Of a DNA stretch of 42,181 nt, positions 8,738-18,007 are shown piece after piece. Each line of letters opens with the position of its first letter. Position 1 is the stretch's first letter. Source of the stretch: Xanthobacteraceae bacterium (GTDB lineage: Bacteria; Pseudomonadota; Alphaproteobacteria; Rhizobiales; Xanthobacteraceae); assembly GCA_019746135.1 (NCBI GenBank), contig JAIESI010000021.1:1-42181 (forward strand), written 5' to 3'. The position numbers and the translations under genes were made by a program. The notes under the pieces are model-generated. The model was not told the DNA's origin. It saw only the letters and a list, made by a program, of their open reading frames with translations, and did no database searches.

Positions 8738-9055
8738 ATGTTCGTCAAAGTCGCCGCCGACGGCAGCGTGTCGCTTGAGGATCGCGACAACTTCCGCGCC
8801 TTCAAGCTCGTCGTCGAGGGCGGGCCTGCGCGGCTCGACCAGGCGCGGCGCGCGCTCACGGGCACGGCCGAGCTGCCGGACCAGGCCACCGCCTGGATCT
8901 ATGAGAAGGCGCTGCGGGAGCGCGCCGAGGTGGCCGGTGACGCGACGTGGCAGGGCAATCTCGGAACGATGATCGAGAAGGCCAAGCCGCACGGCTGGGT
9001 CGACGAACAGAAGAAGGCGATCAAGGCCCACATCGAGTGGACGGAGAAGGCGTAG
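8738..9055 (+). CDS. Conserved-looking small protein of unknown function
   Basis: A 105-residue, charged, soluble protein (begins MFVKVAADGSVSLED, ends EWTEKA). I do not recognise its family. It has no Cys, no signal peptide and no membrane segment; the composition suggests an N-terminal small beta region followed by helices. It starts at an ATG with AAAGGAA at good spacing, 12 bases after the CMD-fold gene, and ends the GMC-CMD operon. The ribosome-binding site, operon position and codon use typical of neighbouring genes support it being real. It could be an accessory subunit of the CMD protein; that is a guess. Confidence 0.7.
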   Translation: MFVKVAADGSVSLEDRDNFRAFKLVVEGGPARLDQARRALTGTAELPDQATAWIYEKALRERAEVAGDATWQGNLGTMIEKAKPHGWVDEQKKAIKAHIEWTEKA

Positions 9056-9085
9056 CGCAGGCCGCAGCCTCACCCACCGGCCGTC

Positions 9086-9108
9086 ACCCGCGGGCTTGAC
9101 CCGCGGGT
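9086..9108. repeat. Extragenic palindrome
   Basis: A perfect 9-bp stem ACCCGCGGG / CCCGCGGGT with the 5-base loop CTTGA. It lies between convergent genes and is related in layout to the hairpins at 9167, 29476 and 29534. It may also act as a transcript-end hairpin. Confidence 0.7.
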
Positions 9109-9166
9109 CCATGCGATGGCGCAGCGAGGACACCCTTACGATTTGTATTTGACGCACTTGCTCGTG

Positions 9167-9191
9167 CATCGCCGGGTCAAGCCCGGCGATG
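9167..9191. repeat. Extragenic palindrome
   Basis: A perfect 10-bp stem CATCGCCGGG / CCCGGCGATG with loop TCAAG, on the opposite side of the same convergent gap as the 9086 hairpin. The sequence family (CGCCGGG...CCCGGCG) recurs at 29534-29556. Confidence 0.75.
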
Positions 9192-9233
9192 CCGGCGGAG
9201 TGCGGGGCGCAAGCTGTGCCCCGCTGCGGAGTC

Positions 9234-10487
9234 TTAAAGCGGCTTCTTCTCGATCGCGCCGTTGCCGCGCACGTACCACTGCTCGCTCGGGAACGGCTTG
9301 CCGGCGACGCGGTCGGCGAGCCAGTCGGCCACCATGATCGGCGGGAACGGTCCGAGGTTCGCCGCCGGCACATTGCCGACGGAGTGGCGCGACTCCTGGT
9401 ACACCACCATCCGCTTCGGTCCCTTCACCGCCGCGACCAGCCGGTGCGAGTGCTCGACCGGCGACAGCTCGTCCCACTCGCCGGCGACGCAGAGATACGG
9501 GCACTTCACCTTGTCGGCGTGGCCCTCCCAGGTCATGCCCTGGCGCATCTTGTCGAACTCGGCCTCGTCGGTGATGCCGGACATGTACATGAAGCGCTTC
9601 TTGAAGGTCGGCGACGCCTCCTGGAAGATCGTGTGGCAGCCGGGCTCGTGGCAGACCGAGATCACCGCGCAGGCCGAGATGCGCGGCTCGTGGGCGGCCG
9701 CGATGGTGCCGAAGAAGGTGCCGAAGCTCGTGCCTGAGAGCACGACCTTGCTCATGTCGACCTCGGGCCGCTTGGCGAGCCAGTCGCACACCGCTTTGCC
9801 GGTCGCGACCCAGTTGTCCATCGAGAAATAGATGCCGAGCATCGGCGACTCGTACTGGCCGGGCCCGTCGATGTTGAGCACGGCAAAGCCGCGGTTGAGG
9901 AAGCGGTCGCCGTAAAGCGCGGTCTGGATCTCCTTGTAGCTGTCCATGCCGGGCACGTTGATGACCACCGGCAGCTTGCCGCCGCTGTAGCCGGGCGGCA
10001 GGTGGAACCAGGCCGGCAGCGCCGTGTCCTTAAACGGGATCCACGCCGCCTCGATCTTGTGGTCGGCGAGGCCTGCGTACTTCGTATAGTTCTCGCGCTT
10101 CTTCAGGTGGCAGGCGACGTTCGCCTCGTCGTTCTGGTCATACGGCCACTGCGCCGCGCCCCAGTACACCGCCGACATGAAGTAGTTGTCGCGCGCCGTC
10201 ACCTTGTTGCCGGTCTCTTCCGCGGCTTTCGCTTTCGCCTCGCGCCGCACCGCCACCGCCTCGAAGGCCGGCGCGATGTCGGCCATCTTCTTGACGCGCT
10301 CGCGGACGCCGGCGATGTCGGCCTGGCCTTCCATGCCGCAGGGGCCGGAGATGTAGATCGAGCGCGGCTGGTCCCAGTCGATGCCGTTCGAGCGCACGAT
10401 GTTGTCGAGCACCCAGCGCTGATCCTCGAACCGCTTCATATGCGGCTCGCCGCGCTTGTCCATGATCGGTTGCGGGATGCGCTCCAT
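9234..10487 (-). CDS. Large alpha/beta hydrolase (FrsA / pseudooxynicotine-hydrolase-like)
   Basis: A 417-residue serine hydrolase with a long helical N-terminal cap (about residues 1-150) before the alpha/beta core. The catalytic triad can be read: Ser in SGTSFG, Asp in AGEWDELSP and His in ESRHSVGN. The ATG at 10487 (MERIPQ) has an excellent AGGGAGGA site. This size and layout match the FrsA-like family that includes C-C bond hydrolases acting on ring-opened heterocycle intermediates, as well as esterases. It is divergent from the molybdenum hydroxylase gene across 66 bases. A role as the missing ring-fission-product hydrolase for the extradiol enzyme at 19927 is possible but unproven. Confidence 0.85.
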   Translation of the reverse strand: MERIPQPIMDKRGEPHMKRFEDQRWVLDNIVRSNGIDWDQPRSIYISGPCGMEGQADIAGVRERVKKMADIAPAFEAVAVRREAKAKAAEETGNKVTARDNYFMSAVYWGAAQWPYDQNDEANVACHLKKRENYTKYAGLADHKIEAAWIPFKDTALPAWFHLPPGYSGGKLPVVINVPGMDSYKEIQTALYGDRFLNRGFAVLNIDGPGQYESPMLGIYFSMDNWVATGKAVCDWLAKRPEVDMSKVVLSGTSFGTFFGTIAAAHEPRISACAVISVCHEPGCHTIFQEASPTFKKRFMYMSGITDEAEFDKMRQGMTWEGHADKVKCPYLCVAGEWDELSPVEHSHRLVAAVKGPKRMVVYQESRHSVGNVPAANLGPFPPIMVADWLADRVAGKPFPSEQWYVRGNGAIEKKPL

Positions 10488-10553
10488 GAAATCCTCCCTT
10501 ACATTGTCGGCCCCGGCCATATCGCACCGGGTTTCAGGTGGAAGTCATACAAC

Positions 10554-12915
10554 ATGGATGCGGCGGGCGGGAGCGGTCACGGCGTCCCATCGGATCAGCT
10601 CATCGGCCGGCGCATGACCCGGATCGAGGACGGCCCGCTGCTGCGCGGGGAAGGCCGGTTCGTCGACGATCTGCCGATACCGGATGCGCTGCATGTGGCG
10701 TTCCTGAGAAGCCCCGTCGCGCACGGACGGGTGAAACGCATCGACGCGAGCGCGGCCAGCGCGCAACCCGGCGTGCATGCGGTGCTGACCTTCGCCGAGC
10801 TGCGTCCGCTGCTCACGTCCGACCGCATTCCGCAGGCGCTGCCGTCCGGAGCGATCCGCTTCGATGTCGATCCGCAGATGCTGGTGAAGGACGAAGCGAC
10901 ATATGTCGGCGAACCTATCGCTATGGTCGTGGCACAGTCGCGGCGCCTCGCCGAGGACGCACTGCCGCTGATCGCGCTCGACATCGAGCCGCTGCCCGCC
11001 GTCACCGATCCGTTCGACGGCCTCAAGCCCGGCGCGCCGAAGGCGCGGATGGATTGCCCGGACAATCTCGTGGCGCGGCAGAGCATCGATTACGGCGACG
11101 TCGATGGTGCCTTTGCCAGGGCCGCGCACCGCATCAAGGATGCGCTACCGGCTGCACAAGGGCGGCGGCCATTCGATCGAGACGCGCGGCATCGCGGTGC
11201 GGCCCGATCCGGTGGACGAGACGCTGACGATCTACGCCAACACGCAGATGCCGCACCGGGCCAAGCAGATTCTGGTGGCGGCGCTCGGCACGGCCGAAAG
11301 CCGCATCCGCGTCGTCGCGCCCGATTCGGGCGGCGGCTTCGGGCCGAAGGCCGCGTTCCATCCCGAGGAGCTGGCGCTGCCGGCCGCCGCGCTGGTGCTC
11401 GGCCGGCCGCTGAAATGGATCGAGGACCGGAGAGAGAATTTCGTCGCCGCGGTCGGCGAACGCGACCAGGACTGGGACATGGAGGCGGCGTTGGACGCCG
11501 ACGGCCGGCTCCTTGCTCTCCGGGGACGACTGTGCCACGACCACGGCGCCTGCACGCCCTACGGCGTGGCGCTCGCCTACAACGCCGGCACCAACGTGGT
11601 CGGGCCCTATGTGCTGCCGGCCTATCGGCTCGACATCAACTGGTGCCTGACCAACTTCGTGCCGTGCGCGCCGACCCGCGGCGCCGGCCGGCCGCAGGGC
11701 ATGTACGTGATGGAACGGTTGCTCGACGCGATCGCCGCAAAGCTCGACGTGCCGCGTGACGAAATCCGCCGCCGCAACATGATTGAGCCGTCGCAGATGC
11801 CGTATCCGACGCCGATCAAGCAGCGCGACGGCTCGACCATGACCTACGACAGCGGCGACTATCCGGAGTGCCAGCGCCGCGCGTTGCAAGCCGCCGGCTG
11901 GGCGGATTTTCCGGCGCGGCAAGCGAAGGCGCGGCGCGAAGGCCGTTATGTCGGGCTCGGCCTTGCGAACTACGTCGAGGCCACCGGGCGCGGCCCGTTC
12001 GAGAGCGCGAGCCTGCGCATTGGCGCGTCCGGAAAAGTTGTCGTCACCACCGGCGCGAGCGCGCAGGGCCAGGGCACCAAGTCGATGCTGGCGCAGCTTG
12101 CGGCCGGCGTGCTGAACGTGCCGCCCGACAGCATCGCCGTGGTCGCCGGCGACACCGCAGGCACCGCGATGGGCTTCGGCGCGTTCGCGAGCCGGCAGGC
12201 GGTGACCGCGGGCAACGCCGTGCATCGCGCCGCCATCGAGGTGCGCGACAAGGCGCTGAAGGCCGCGGCCGAAATGCTGGAGGCTTCCGAGCAGGACCTC
12301 GAGCTGAAGGACGGCGCGGTGCAGGTCAAAGGCGTGCCGCAGCTGCGCAAGACGCTGGCGCAGATCGCCCATGCCATCGGCGGCGTGCCGGGCTTCGCGC
12401 TGCCGAACGGCGTGACGCCGGGGCTCGCCTCGTCCGTGGATTTTCCCGCGCCGGCCCTGACCTACTGCAACGGCGCGCATATCTGCGAAGCGGAAGTCGA
12501 TCCCGAAACCGGCGCGGTGCAACTCGTCAACTATGTCGTGGTCCACGACAGCGGCCGCATCATCAATCCGATGATCGTCGACGGCCAGGTGATGGGCGCG
12601 GTCGCGCACGGCATCGGCGCCACGCTCCTCGAATGGATGCGCTTCGACGGCGAGGGCCAGCCGCAGACCGTGACCTACGGCGACTATCTCCTGCCGAGCA
12701 CCGACACCGTGCCGCGCATCGAGGTCGTGCACATGGAGACGCCGACGCCGCTCAACCCGCTCGGCGTCAAGGGCGCGGCGGAAAGCGGCACCATCGCCGC
12801 GCCCGCCGCGATCGTGTCCGCGGTCGAGGATGCTTTGCAACCGTTCGGCGTCCGCATCCGCGATCTGCCATTGACGCCGGAGCGGCTGCTGACGCTGATC
12901 CGCGCGGCAAAGTAG
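10554..12915 (+). pseudogene. Xanthine dehydrogenase/CoxL-type molybdopterin subunit, frameshifted
   Basis: A molybdenum hydroxylase large subunit split across two frames. The first part runs from ATG 10554 (MDAAGGSGHG) through the N-terminal domain (IGRRMTRIEDGPLLRGEGRF, YVGEPIAMVVA) to about 11143. Similarity resumes one frame over at about 11148 (RLHKGGGHSIETRG) and continues to 12915. The total, 2362 nt, is 3 x 787 + 1, as expected for one extra base in a normal gene of about 786 codons. The cofactor motifs DSGGGFGPKAAF, PTRGAGRPQG, QGQGTKSM and the C-terminal KGAAESG (catalytic Glu) are intact. The partner FeS and FAD subunits are not in the window. It may be a true pseudogene or a sequencing error. 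Confidence 0.85.
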
Positions 12916-13024
12916 CAGCTTGCCGCACTTGCATTTCCGGCACGGCCGATATGCCGCAACCCGGTTCCTCTACCCCGGTACGGAACGGGCCTCTAAGCTT
13001 GGCGCAACAACCACGGGGGACAGC

Positions 13025-13993
13025 ATGATCCGGAAACTGGCACTCGCGCTCGTACTGATCCTGTCCGGCGGCGCAGCGGAGCTTCACGCGCAAAGCTATC
13101 CGCAGCGCACGGTCAAATTCATCCTGCCATTCGGACCGGCGAGCGGCACCGACATCACCGCGCGCCTGGTCGCCGACCGGCTCGCCGCGCGCTGGGGCAA
13201 GCCTGCGGTGATCGAGAACCGGCCTGGCGGCGACGGTCTCGTCGCGATCAACGCGTTCATCGCCGCGAACGACGATCATACGCTGCTGTGGGTTCCGGTC
13301 GGGACCTTCGCGGTCCACCCTTACGAGAAGGACAAGCTGCCTTATGACGCGGAGCGTGACCTGCTGCCGATCAGCAATGTCACCTCGCTGTTTCTCGCTG
13401 CGACGACGTCAAACGCGATGAACGCCGGCTCGCTGCGCGATCTCGTCGCGCTGCTGCGCGCCAACCCGGACAAGTACAATTGGGCGGCCGCCAACGGCAA
13501 CGCCGATTTCCTGATGTCCGGCTTTCTCAAGAGCAACGGCTTGCAGGTCGCCAAAACGCCTTATCGCGATATCCTGCAGGCGCCGAACGATCTCGCCGAG
13601 AACCGCATCCAGCTGTTGTCCTCGTCGCTCGCGATCGTGACACCGCTGATGCAGGCCGGCAAGATCAAGGTGCTGGCGGTGACCGGGCGTCAGCGCGCCC
13701 CGAGCGCACCGGACGTTCCGACCGTGCGCGAGGCGGGTTTCCCGGCGCTGGAGATGGAAAGCATCGGCGGCATTTTCGGGCCGCGCGGGATGCCGCTTGC
13801 GCTGCGCGAGCAGATCGCCGCCGACGTGCGGGCGGCCGTCGCGGGCGACACCAATATCGCCTCGAAGTTGCAGGCCACCGGCCAGGTGGTCGATATTCGC
13901 GGGCCGGCCGAGTTCGCCGCCGGCATCAAGGAAATGCGCGATCAGCTCGACGGCATCGCCAAGGTGCTTGGGATGAAGGCGGCGACGCAGTAG
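13025..13993 (+). CDS. Bug-family periplasmic binding protein (TctC-like)
   Basis: A tripartite tricarboxylate transporter substrate-binding protein, 322 residues, with a clear signal peptide (MIRKLALALVLILSGGAAEL, cleaved near LHAQS). Family motifs are SYPQRTVKFILPFGP, the ligand loop GPASGTDITARL and DVPTVREAGFP. The start at 13025 is preceded by GGGGGA. Bug proteins bind carboxylic acids or aromatic acids and feed TctAB permeases or sensor systems; no TctA/TctB gene occurs here. It is about two-thirds identical by eye to the next gene, so the pair arose by tandem duplication. Confidence 0.9.
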   Translation: MIRKLALALVLILSGGAAELHAQSYPQRTVKFILPFGPASGTDITARLVADRLAARWGKPAVIENRPGGDGLVAINAFIAANDDHTLLWVPVGTFAVHPYEKDKLPYDAERDLLPISNVTSLFLAATTSNAMNAGSLRDLVALLRANPDKYNWAAANGNADFLMSGFLKSNGLQVAKTPYRDILQAPNDLAENRIQLLSSSLAIVTPLMQAGKIKVLAVTGRQRAPSAPDVPTVREAGFPALEMESIGGIFGPRGMPLALREQIAADVRAAVAGDTNIASKLQATGQVVDIRGPAEFAAGIKEMRDQLDGIAKVLGMKAATQ

Positions 13994-14069
13994 CGCGCCG
14001 CTCGCCCTGAACCGACGTCGGACGGGCAACATCAGCAACAAATACAATTCAAGAATGGAGAAGAACTTG

Positions 14070-15035
14070 ATGCGATCTGGAGTGATCCTCGCAGCGTCGC
14101 TCGCCGTGTGCATCTCGGCGGCTCAGGCCTCGGCGCAGAGCTACCCGCAACGCGCGGTGAAGTTCCTGCTGCCGTTCGGGCCCGGCAGCGGGGCCGATAT
14201 CACCACCCGCCTGGTCGGCGACAAGCTCGCAACGCGCTGGGGCAAGCCGGTGGTGGTCGAGAACAAGGCCGGCGGCGACGGCATGGTCGCCATCAACACC
14301 TTCCTCTCGGCGAACGACGATCACACGCTCCTGTACTTTCCGGTCGGCACCTTCGCGACGCATCCCTTCACCCACGCAAAGGTGACCTACGACGCCGACA
14401 AGGATCTGATCCCGGTCGTCAATGTCACTGCGACCATCCTCGCCATCGGCATTCCTTCGTCGATGAAGCCCACGACGCTGCGCGAGATGATCGAGCTCCT
14501 GCGCGCCGAGCCCGACAAGCACAACTCGACGGCCGCCGCGGGCAATGGCGATTTCCTGCTGTCGGGTCTGCTCAAGACCGAAAATCTCAAGGTCGCCAAG
14601 GTGCCCTATCGCGACATCATGCAGGCGCCGGCCGACGTTGGCGAAGGTCGCGTCCAGTTCCTGCTGTCGTCGCTCGCCAGCATGTACCCGCTGGCCCAGG
14701 CCGGAAAAATCCGGGTGCTGGCCGTCACCAGCCGAAAGCGCGTCCCAAGCCTCCCCGACGTCCCGACCGTGGCCGAAGCCGGCTATCCGGGCCTGACGAT
14801 GGAAAGCATCCAGGGCGTGTTCGGTCCCAAGACCATATCGACCGCGGTGCGCGACCAGATTGCGGCCGACGTCCGCGCGGTGGTCGAGGCCGATCCATCC
14901 ATCCCGCCGCGCCTGCAGACGACCGGACAGGTGGTCGACCTGCGGGGGCCGCAGGAGTTCGCCGCCGGCATCAAGGAGCTTCAGGACAAGCTCGCCTCGA
15001 TCGCCAAGCTGGTCGATATGAAGCCGACGCAGTAG
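14070..15035 (+). CDS. Bug-family periplasmic binding protein, tandem paralogue
   Basis: A 321-residue close paralogue of the preceding gene. Signal peptide MRSGVILAASLAVCISAAQA; mature protein begins near QSYPQRAVKFLLPFGPG. I start it at ATG 14070, using the GGAG at 14058-14061; an ATG at 14055 would overlap that site. The ligand loop reads GPGSGADITTRL, with Gly and Ala where the neighbour has Ala and Thr, so the two copies may bind related but different acids. Same strand, 76 bases after its paralogue. Confidence 0.9.
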   Translation: MRSGVILAASLAVCISAAQASAQSYPQRAVKFLLPFGPGSGADITTRLVGDKLATRWGKPVVVENKAGGDGMVAINTFLSANDDHTLLYFPVGTFATHPFTHAKVTYDADKDLIPVVNVTATILAIGIPSSMKPTTLREMIELLRAEPDKHNSTAAAGNGDFLLSGLLKTENLKVAKVPYRDIMQAPADVGEGRVQFLLSSLASMYPLAQAGKIRVLAVTSRKRVPSLPDVPTVAEAGYPGLTMESIQGVFGPKTISTAVRDQIAADVRAVVEADPSIPPRLQTTGQVVDLRGPQEFAAGIKELQDKLASIAKLVDMKPTQ

Positions 15036-15118
15036 AGCCCGGCGGCCTCTCCCGCACGGATGCGATGGATGCGCTATGATGCGCATCAACAATAAGCGTC
15101 CGGGATGGGAGAGACATC

Positions 15119-16081
15119 ATGCGCCGCGCAGCTCTGAGCCTTGCCGCCCTGATCGTTGCGGCCACGGCCAGCGGTCCGGCGCAGGCCGAATGGCCCGACA
15201 AACCGATTCGCATCGTCGTCGCCTACGCCGCCGGCGGTGCCAACGACCTGCTCGGGCGCGTGTTCGCCGACCAGCTCAGCAAGGCCTTCAACCAGCAGTT
15301 CTTCGTCGAGAACCGCACCGGCGGCAGCGGGCTGATCGGCACCGAGGCGGTCGCGCGCGCGGCGCCCGACGGCTACACGCTGCAGATCTCCGGCATGCCG
15401 TCGCACGTGCTTGCGCCGCCGATGAACAAATGGACCATCGATCCGATCAGGGACTTCACCCACATCGCCTATCTCGGCGGGCCGCCCAACGTGTTCGCCG
15501 TCCATCCGTCGCTCGGCGTTGCAAGCTTCAAGGAGTTGCTGGCGCTGATGAAGAGCGGGACGGAGGCCGTGCAATACGTCTCGCCGGCGATCGGCTCAGT
15601 CGGCAACACGGTGGCGGAATACGTGGCCGACAAGGAGAAGGTGAAGCTCGTGCACGTGGTCTATCGCGGCGGCGGCGCGGCGATCCAGGATCTGGTGGCG
15701 GGCCATGTGAAGGTCGGCAGCATGACGCTGTCGACCACGCGGCCGCATATCCTCGCCGGCAAATTGAAGCCGCTGGCGATCTCGTCGGAAAGGCGCATCG
15801 CCGAATTCGGCGACGTGCCGACGCTCGTTGAATTGGGCTACCCCGAGCTTGTGGTCACCACCTGGTATTCGCTCTCGGGACCGGCCGGTCTGCCGCGCGA
15901 CATCGTGCAGAAGCTCAACGCCGCGGTGAACAAGGCGATGGCCGTTCCCGATGTGCAGAAGCACCTCGAAACCGAGATGGTTCAGACCAAGGCGATGGCG
16001 CCCGACGAGATGACCGCGTTCATGCAGCGCGAGGTCAAGCAATGGGCGCCGACCGCGCGCCGCATCGCCGAGCAGAAGTGA
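15119..16081 (+). CDS. Bug-family periplasmic binding protein, third copy
   Basis: A 320-residue Bug protein with signal peptide MRRAALSLAALIVAATASGP, cleaved around AQAEW. Motifs are WPDKPIRIVVAYAAGGANDL and GDVPTLVELGYPELV. It is much more diverged from the two upstream copies than they are from each other. The start is supported by a GGGAGAG site. It ends 23 bases before the AtzH-like gene and probably starts a transcript with it and the UbiD gene, which suggests the imported ligand is the acid those enzymes process. Confidence 0.9.
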   Translation: MRRAALSLAALIVAATASGPAQAEWPDKPIRIVVAYAAGGANDLLGRVFADQLSKAFNQQFFVENRTGGSGLIGTEAVARAAPDGYTLQISGMPSHVLAPPMNKWTIDPIRDFTHIAYLGGPPNVFAVHPSLGVASFKELLALMKSGTEAVQYVSPAIGSVGNTVAEYVADKEKVKLVHVVYRGGGAAIQDLVAGHVKVGSMTLSTTRPHILAGKLKPLAISSERRIAEFGDVPTLVELGYPELVVTTWYSLSGPAGLPRDIVQKLNAAVNKAMAVPDVQKHLETEMVQTKAMAPDEMTAFMQREVKQWAPTARRIAEQK

Positions 16082-16104
16082 GGCCAACCCGGCCGGGAGC
16101 AACC

Positions 16105-16494
16105 ATGGACATCGATCTTCCGGAAGTGATGGCGGAGGTCCGGATGGCCTTCGAGCGGTACGAAAAGGCGCTCGTGACCAATGATGTCGAGACGCTCGAT
16201 GCCATGTTCCGCGACGATCCGCGTACGGTCCGCTATGGCGCAACCGAGAACCTCTATGGGTACAAGGAGATCGAGGCCTTCCGCGCCGCGCGATCACCCG
16301 CGGGGCTGATGCGGACACTGTCGAAGACGGTCATCACGACATTCGGCCGCGATTTCGCGATGGCCTCGACGCTGTTTCATCGCGCCACAGCGCCGGGTAA
16401 GGTCGGCCGCATGACGCAGACCTGGGTGCGCTGCCCCGAAGGCTGGCGGATTGTGGTCGGACACGTCAGCGTCATCGACGAACCGAACGCGTAA
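16105..16494 (+). CDS. AtzH/HpxZ-like protein (DUF3225, SnoaL-like fold)
   Basis: A 129-residue NTF2/SnoaL-fold protein. Its diagnostic segment DDPRTVRYGATENLYGYKEI, then FRAARSPAGLMRTL and TVITTFGRDFA, matches AtzH and HpxZ. AtzH is the small subunit accompanying the amidase AtzE (carboxybiuret hydrolysis), and HpxZ is linked to oxalurate breakdown beside the amidase HpxY. Neither amidase is next to it here; instead a UbiD decarboxylase follows by 27 bases. The start at ATG 16105 has GGGAG. The family is confident; its role with UbiD is unknown. Confidence 0.85.
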   Translation: MDIDLPEVMAEVRMAFERYEKALVTNDVETLDAMFRDDPRTVRYGATENLYGYKEIEAFRAARSPAGLMRTLSKTVITTFGRDFAMASTLFHRATAPGKVGRMTQTWVRCPEGWRIVVGHVSVIDEPNA

Positions 16495-16521
16495 GGCAGA
16501 TTCAGGCGGGCATCGGATACC

Positions 16522-17997
16522 ATGAACGATACGAGCAACGTCACTGCCCGCATCGCTTATGACGACCTGCGCGAATGGCTGGCGCGGGCTGAATTGCTCG
16601 GCGAGGTGCGCAACGTCAAGGGCGCGAACTGGCAGGAGGACATCGGGCTTGCCGCGGAGGCGATCCTGCGCGCCGAGGACGGTCCCTGCGTGGTGTTCGA
16701 CGAGGTACCGGGCTGCCCAAAAGGCTTTCGCGTTTTGCTCAACATGTTCGCCGGGGTGCGCCGCAACATGACGCTCGGCTTTCCCGATCACCTGACGAAA
16801 TGGGAGCTGAGCGACGCCTTCCGCGAAGCCTACCTCAAGGACAACAAGCCGATTCCGCACCAGATCGTCGAGCACGGGCCGATCTTCGAGAATGTCATCA
16901 CCGGCGACGCGATGGACGTCACCAAGTTCCCCTCGCCGGTCTGGCACGAGCTCGACGGCGGCCGCTACATCGGCACCGGCACCTACAGCATCACCCGCGA
17001 CCCGGAGGAAAACTGGCTCAACGCCGGCGCATACCGCGCGATGGTGCACGACAAGACTTCGGTCGGCATCCTGATGGCGGCGGGCCATCACGCCGCAATC
17101 CACTACGAGAAATATCTCAAGCGCGGCGAAGCCATGCCGGTGGCGATGGTGCTCGGCGGCGATCCGTTGTGCTTCTTCTATGGCGGGCTGGAAGCGCCCT
17201 ATGGCGTGTTCGAGATCGACGTGGTGGGAGGCTTGCGCGGCAAGCCGATGCAGATGGTGAAGGGCAAGGTCACCGGGCTGCCGTTTCCGGCCCATGCCGA
17301 GATCGTGCTCGAGGGCTATGTCACGCCGGAGAAGCGCGTGGTCGAAGGCCCGTTCGGCGAATGGACCGGACACTATGCCGGCGGCGCCAAGCCCTGCACC
17401 GTGCTCGACATCAAGGCGATCTATCACCGCAACGATCCCATCCTGCTCGGCGTGCCGCCGATGGGCGGCGGACCGGACGAGATGGCGCGCTATCGCGCGG
17501 TGATGCGCTCAGCGACCATCAAGCAGAACATCGCCAATGCCGGCGTGCCGGGCGTGACGCAGGTGTGGTGCCACGAGATCGGCGGCGCGCGCATGTTCCA
17601 CGGCGTCGCCATCAAGCAGCGCTACCCGGGGCACGCGGTGCAAGCGGGCCACATCGCCGCGCAATGCGGCGCGTCGGCCTATGCGTCGAAGTACATCGTG
17701 GTGGTGGATGACGACGTGGACGTGACCAACCTCGACCACCTCCTCTGGGCGATGCTGACGCGCACCGATCCGAAGGAGTCGATCCAGTTCATCGAGGGCT
17801 CGTGGGACTCGCCTGCCGATCCGCGGCTTTCACCCGACAAGCGCGCCAGAGGCGACATGACCCATTCGGTCGCGATCATCGACGCCTGCCGGCCCTGGTC
17901 CTGGCGCGACAAGTTCCCGCCGACCAACACGCCGAGCGCGGAGGTGGCGAAAAAGGCGCGCGAGAAGTTCGGCTGGTTGTTGAACGGCAAGCCGTAA
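16522..17997 (+). CDS. UbiD family decarboxylase
   Basis: A 491-residue prenylated-FMN-dependent (de)carboxylase, cytosolic. The catalytic acid region EGPFGEWTGHY is present with Glu at residues 275 and 280, closely matching the paired catalytic Glu spacing in fungal Fdc1; VVDDDVDVTN and MHG-like FHGVAIKQRYPG segments are also conserved. Known members decarboxylate aromatic, heteroaromatic or acrylic acids. The enzyme needs prFMN made by UbiX, and no ubiX gene is in this window. It is probably co-transcribed with the Bug protein and AtzH-like protein upstream. Aromatic or heterocyclic acid decarboxylation is likely, substrate unknown. Confidence 0.92.
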   Translation: MNDTSNVTARIAYDDLREWLARAELLGEVRNVKGANWQEDIGLAAEAILRAEDGPCVVFDEVPGCPKGFRVLLNMFAGVRRNMTLGFPDHLTKWELSDAFREAYLKDNKPIPHQIVEHGPIFENVITGDAMDVTKFPSPVWHELDGGRYIGTGTYSITRDPEENWLNAGAYRAMVHDKTSVGILMAAGHHAAIHYEKYLKRGEAMPVAMVLGGDPLCFFYGGLEAPYGVFEIDVVGGLRGKPMQMVKGKVTGLPFPAHAEIVLEGYVTPEKRVVEGPFGEWTGHYAGGAKPCTVLDIKAIYHRNDPILLGVPPMGGGPDEMARYRAVMRSATIKQNIANAGVPGVTQVWCHEIGGARMFHGVAIKQRYPGHAVQAGHIAAQCGASAYASKYIVVVDDDVDVTNLDHLLWAMLTRTDPKESIQFIEGSWDSPADPRLSPDKRARGDMTHSVAIIDACRPWSWRDKFPPTNTPSAEVAKKAREKFGWLLNGKP

Positions 17998-18007
17998 ATT
18001 CATCGGC

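Noticed and set aside
11140..11150. Programmed ribosomal frameshift in the molybdenum hydroxylase gene
   Set aside because: No slippery sequence, stimulatory stem or internal Shine-Dalgarno is evident; an indel or sequencing error explains it better.
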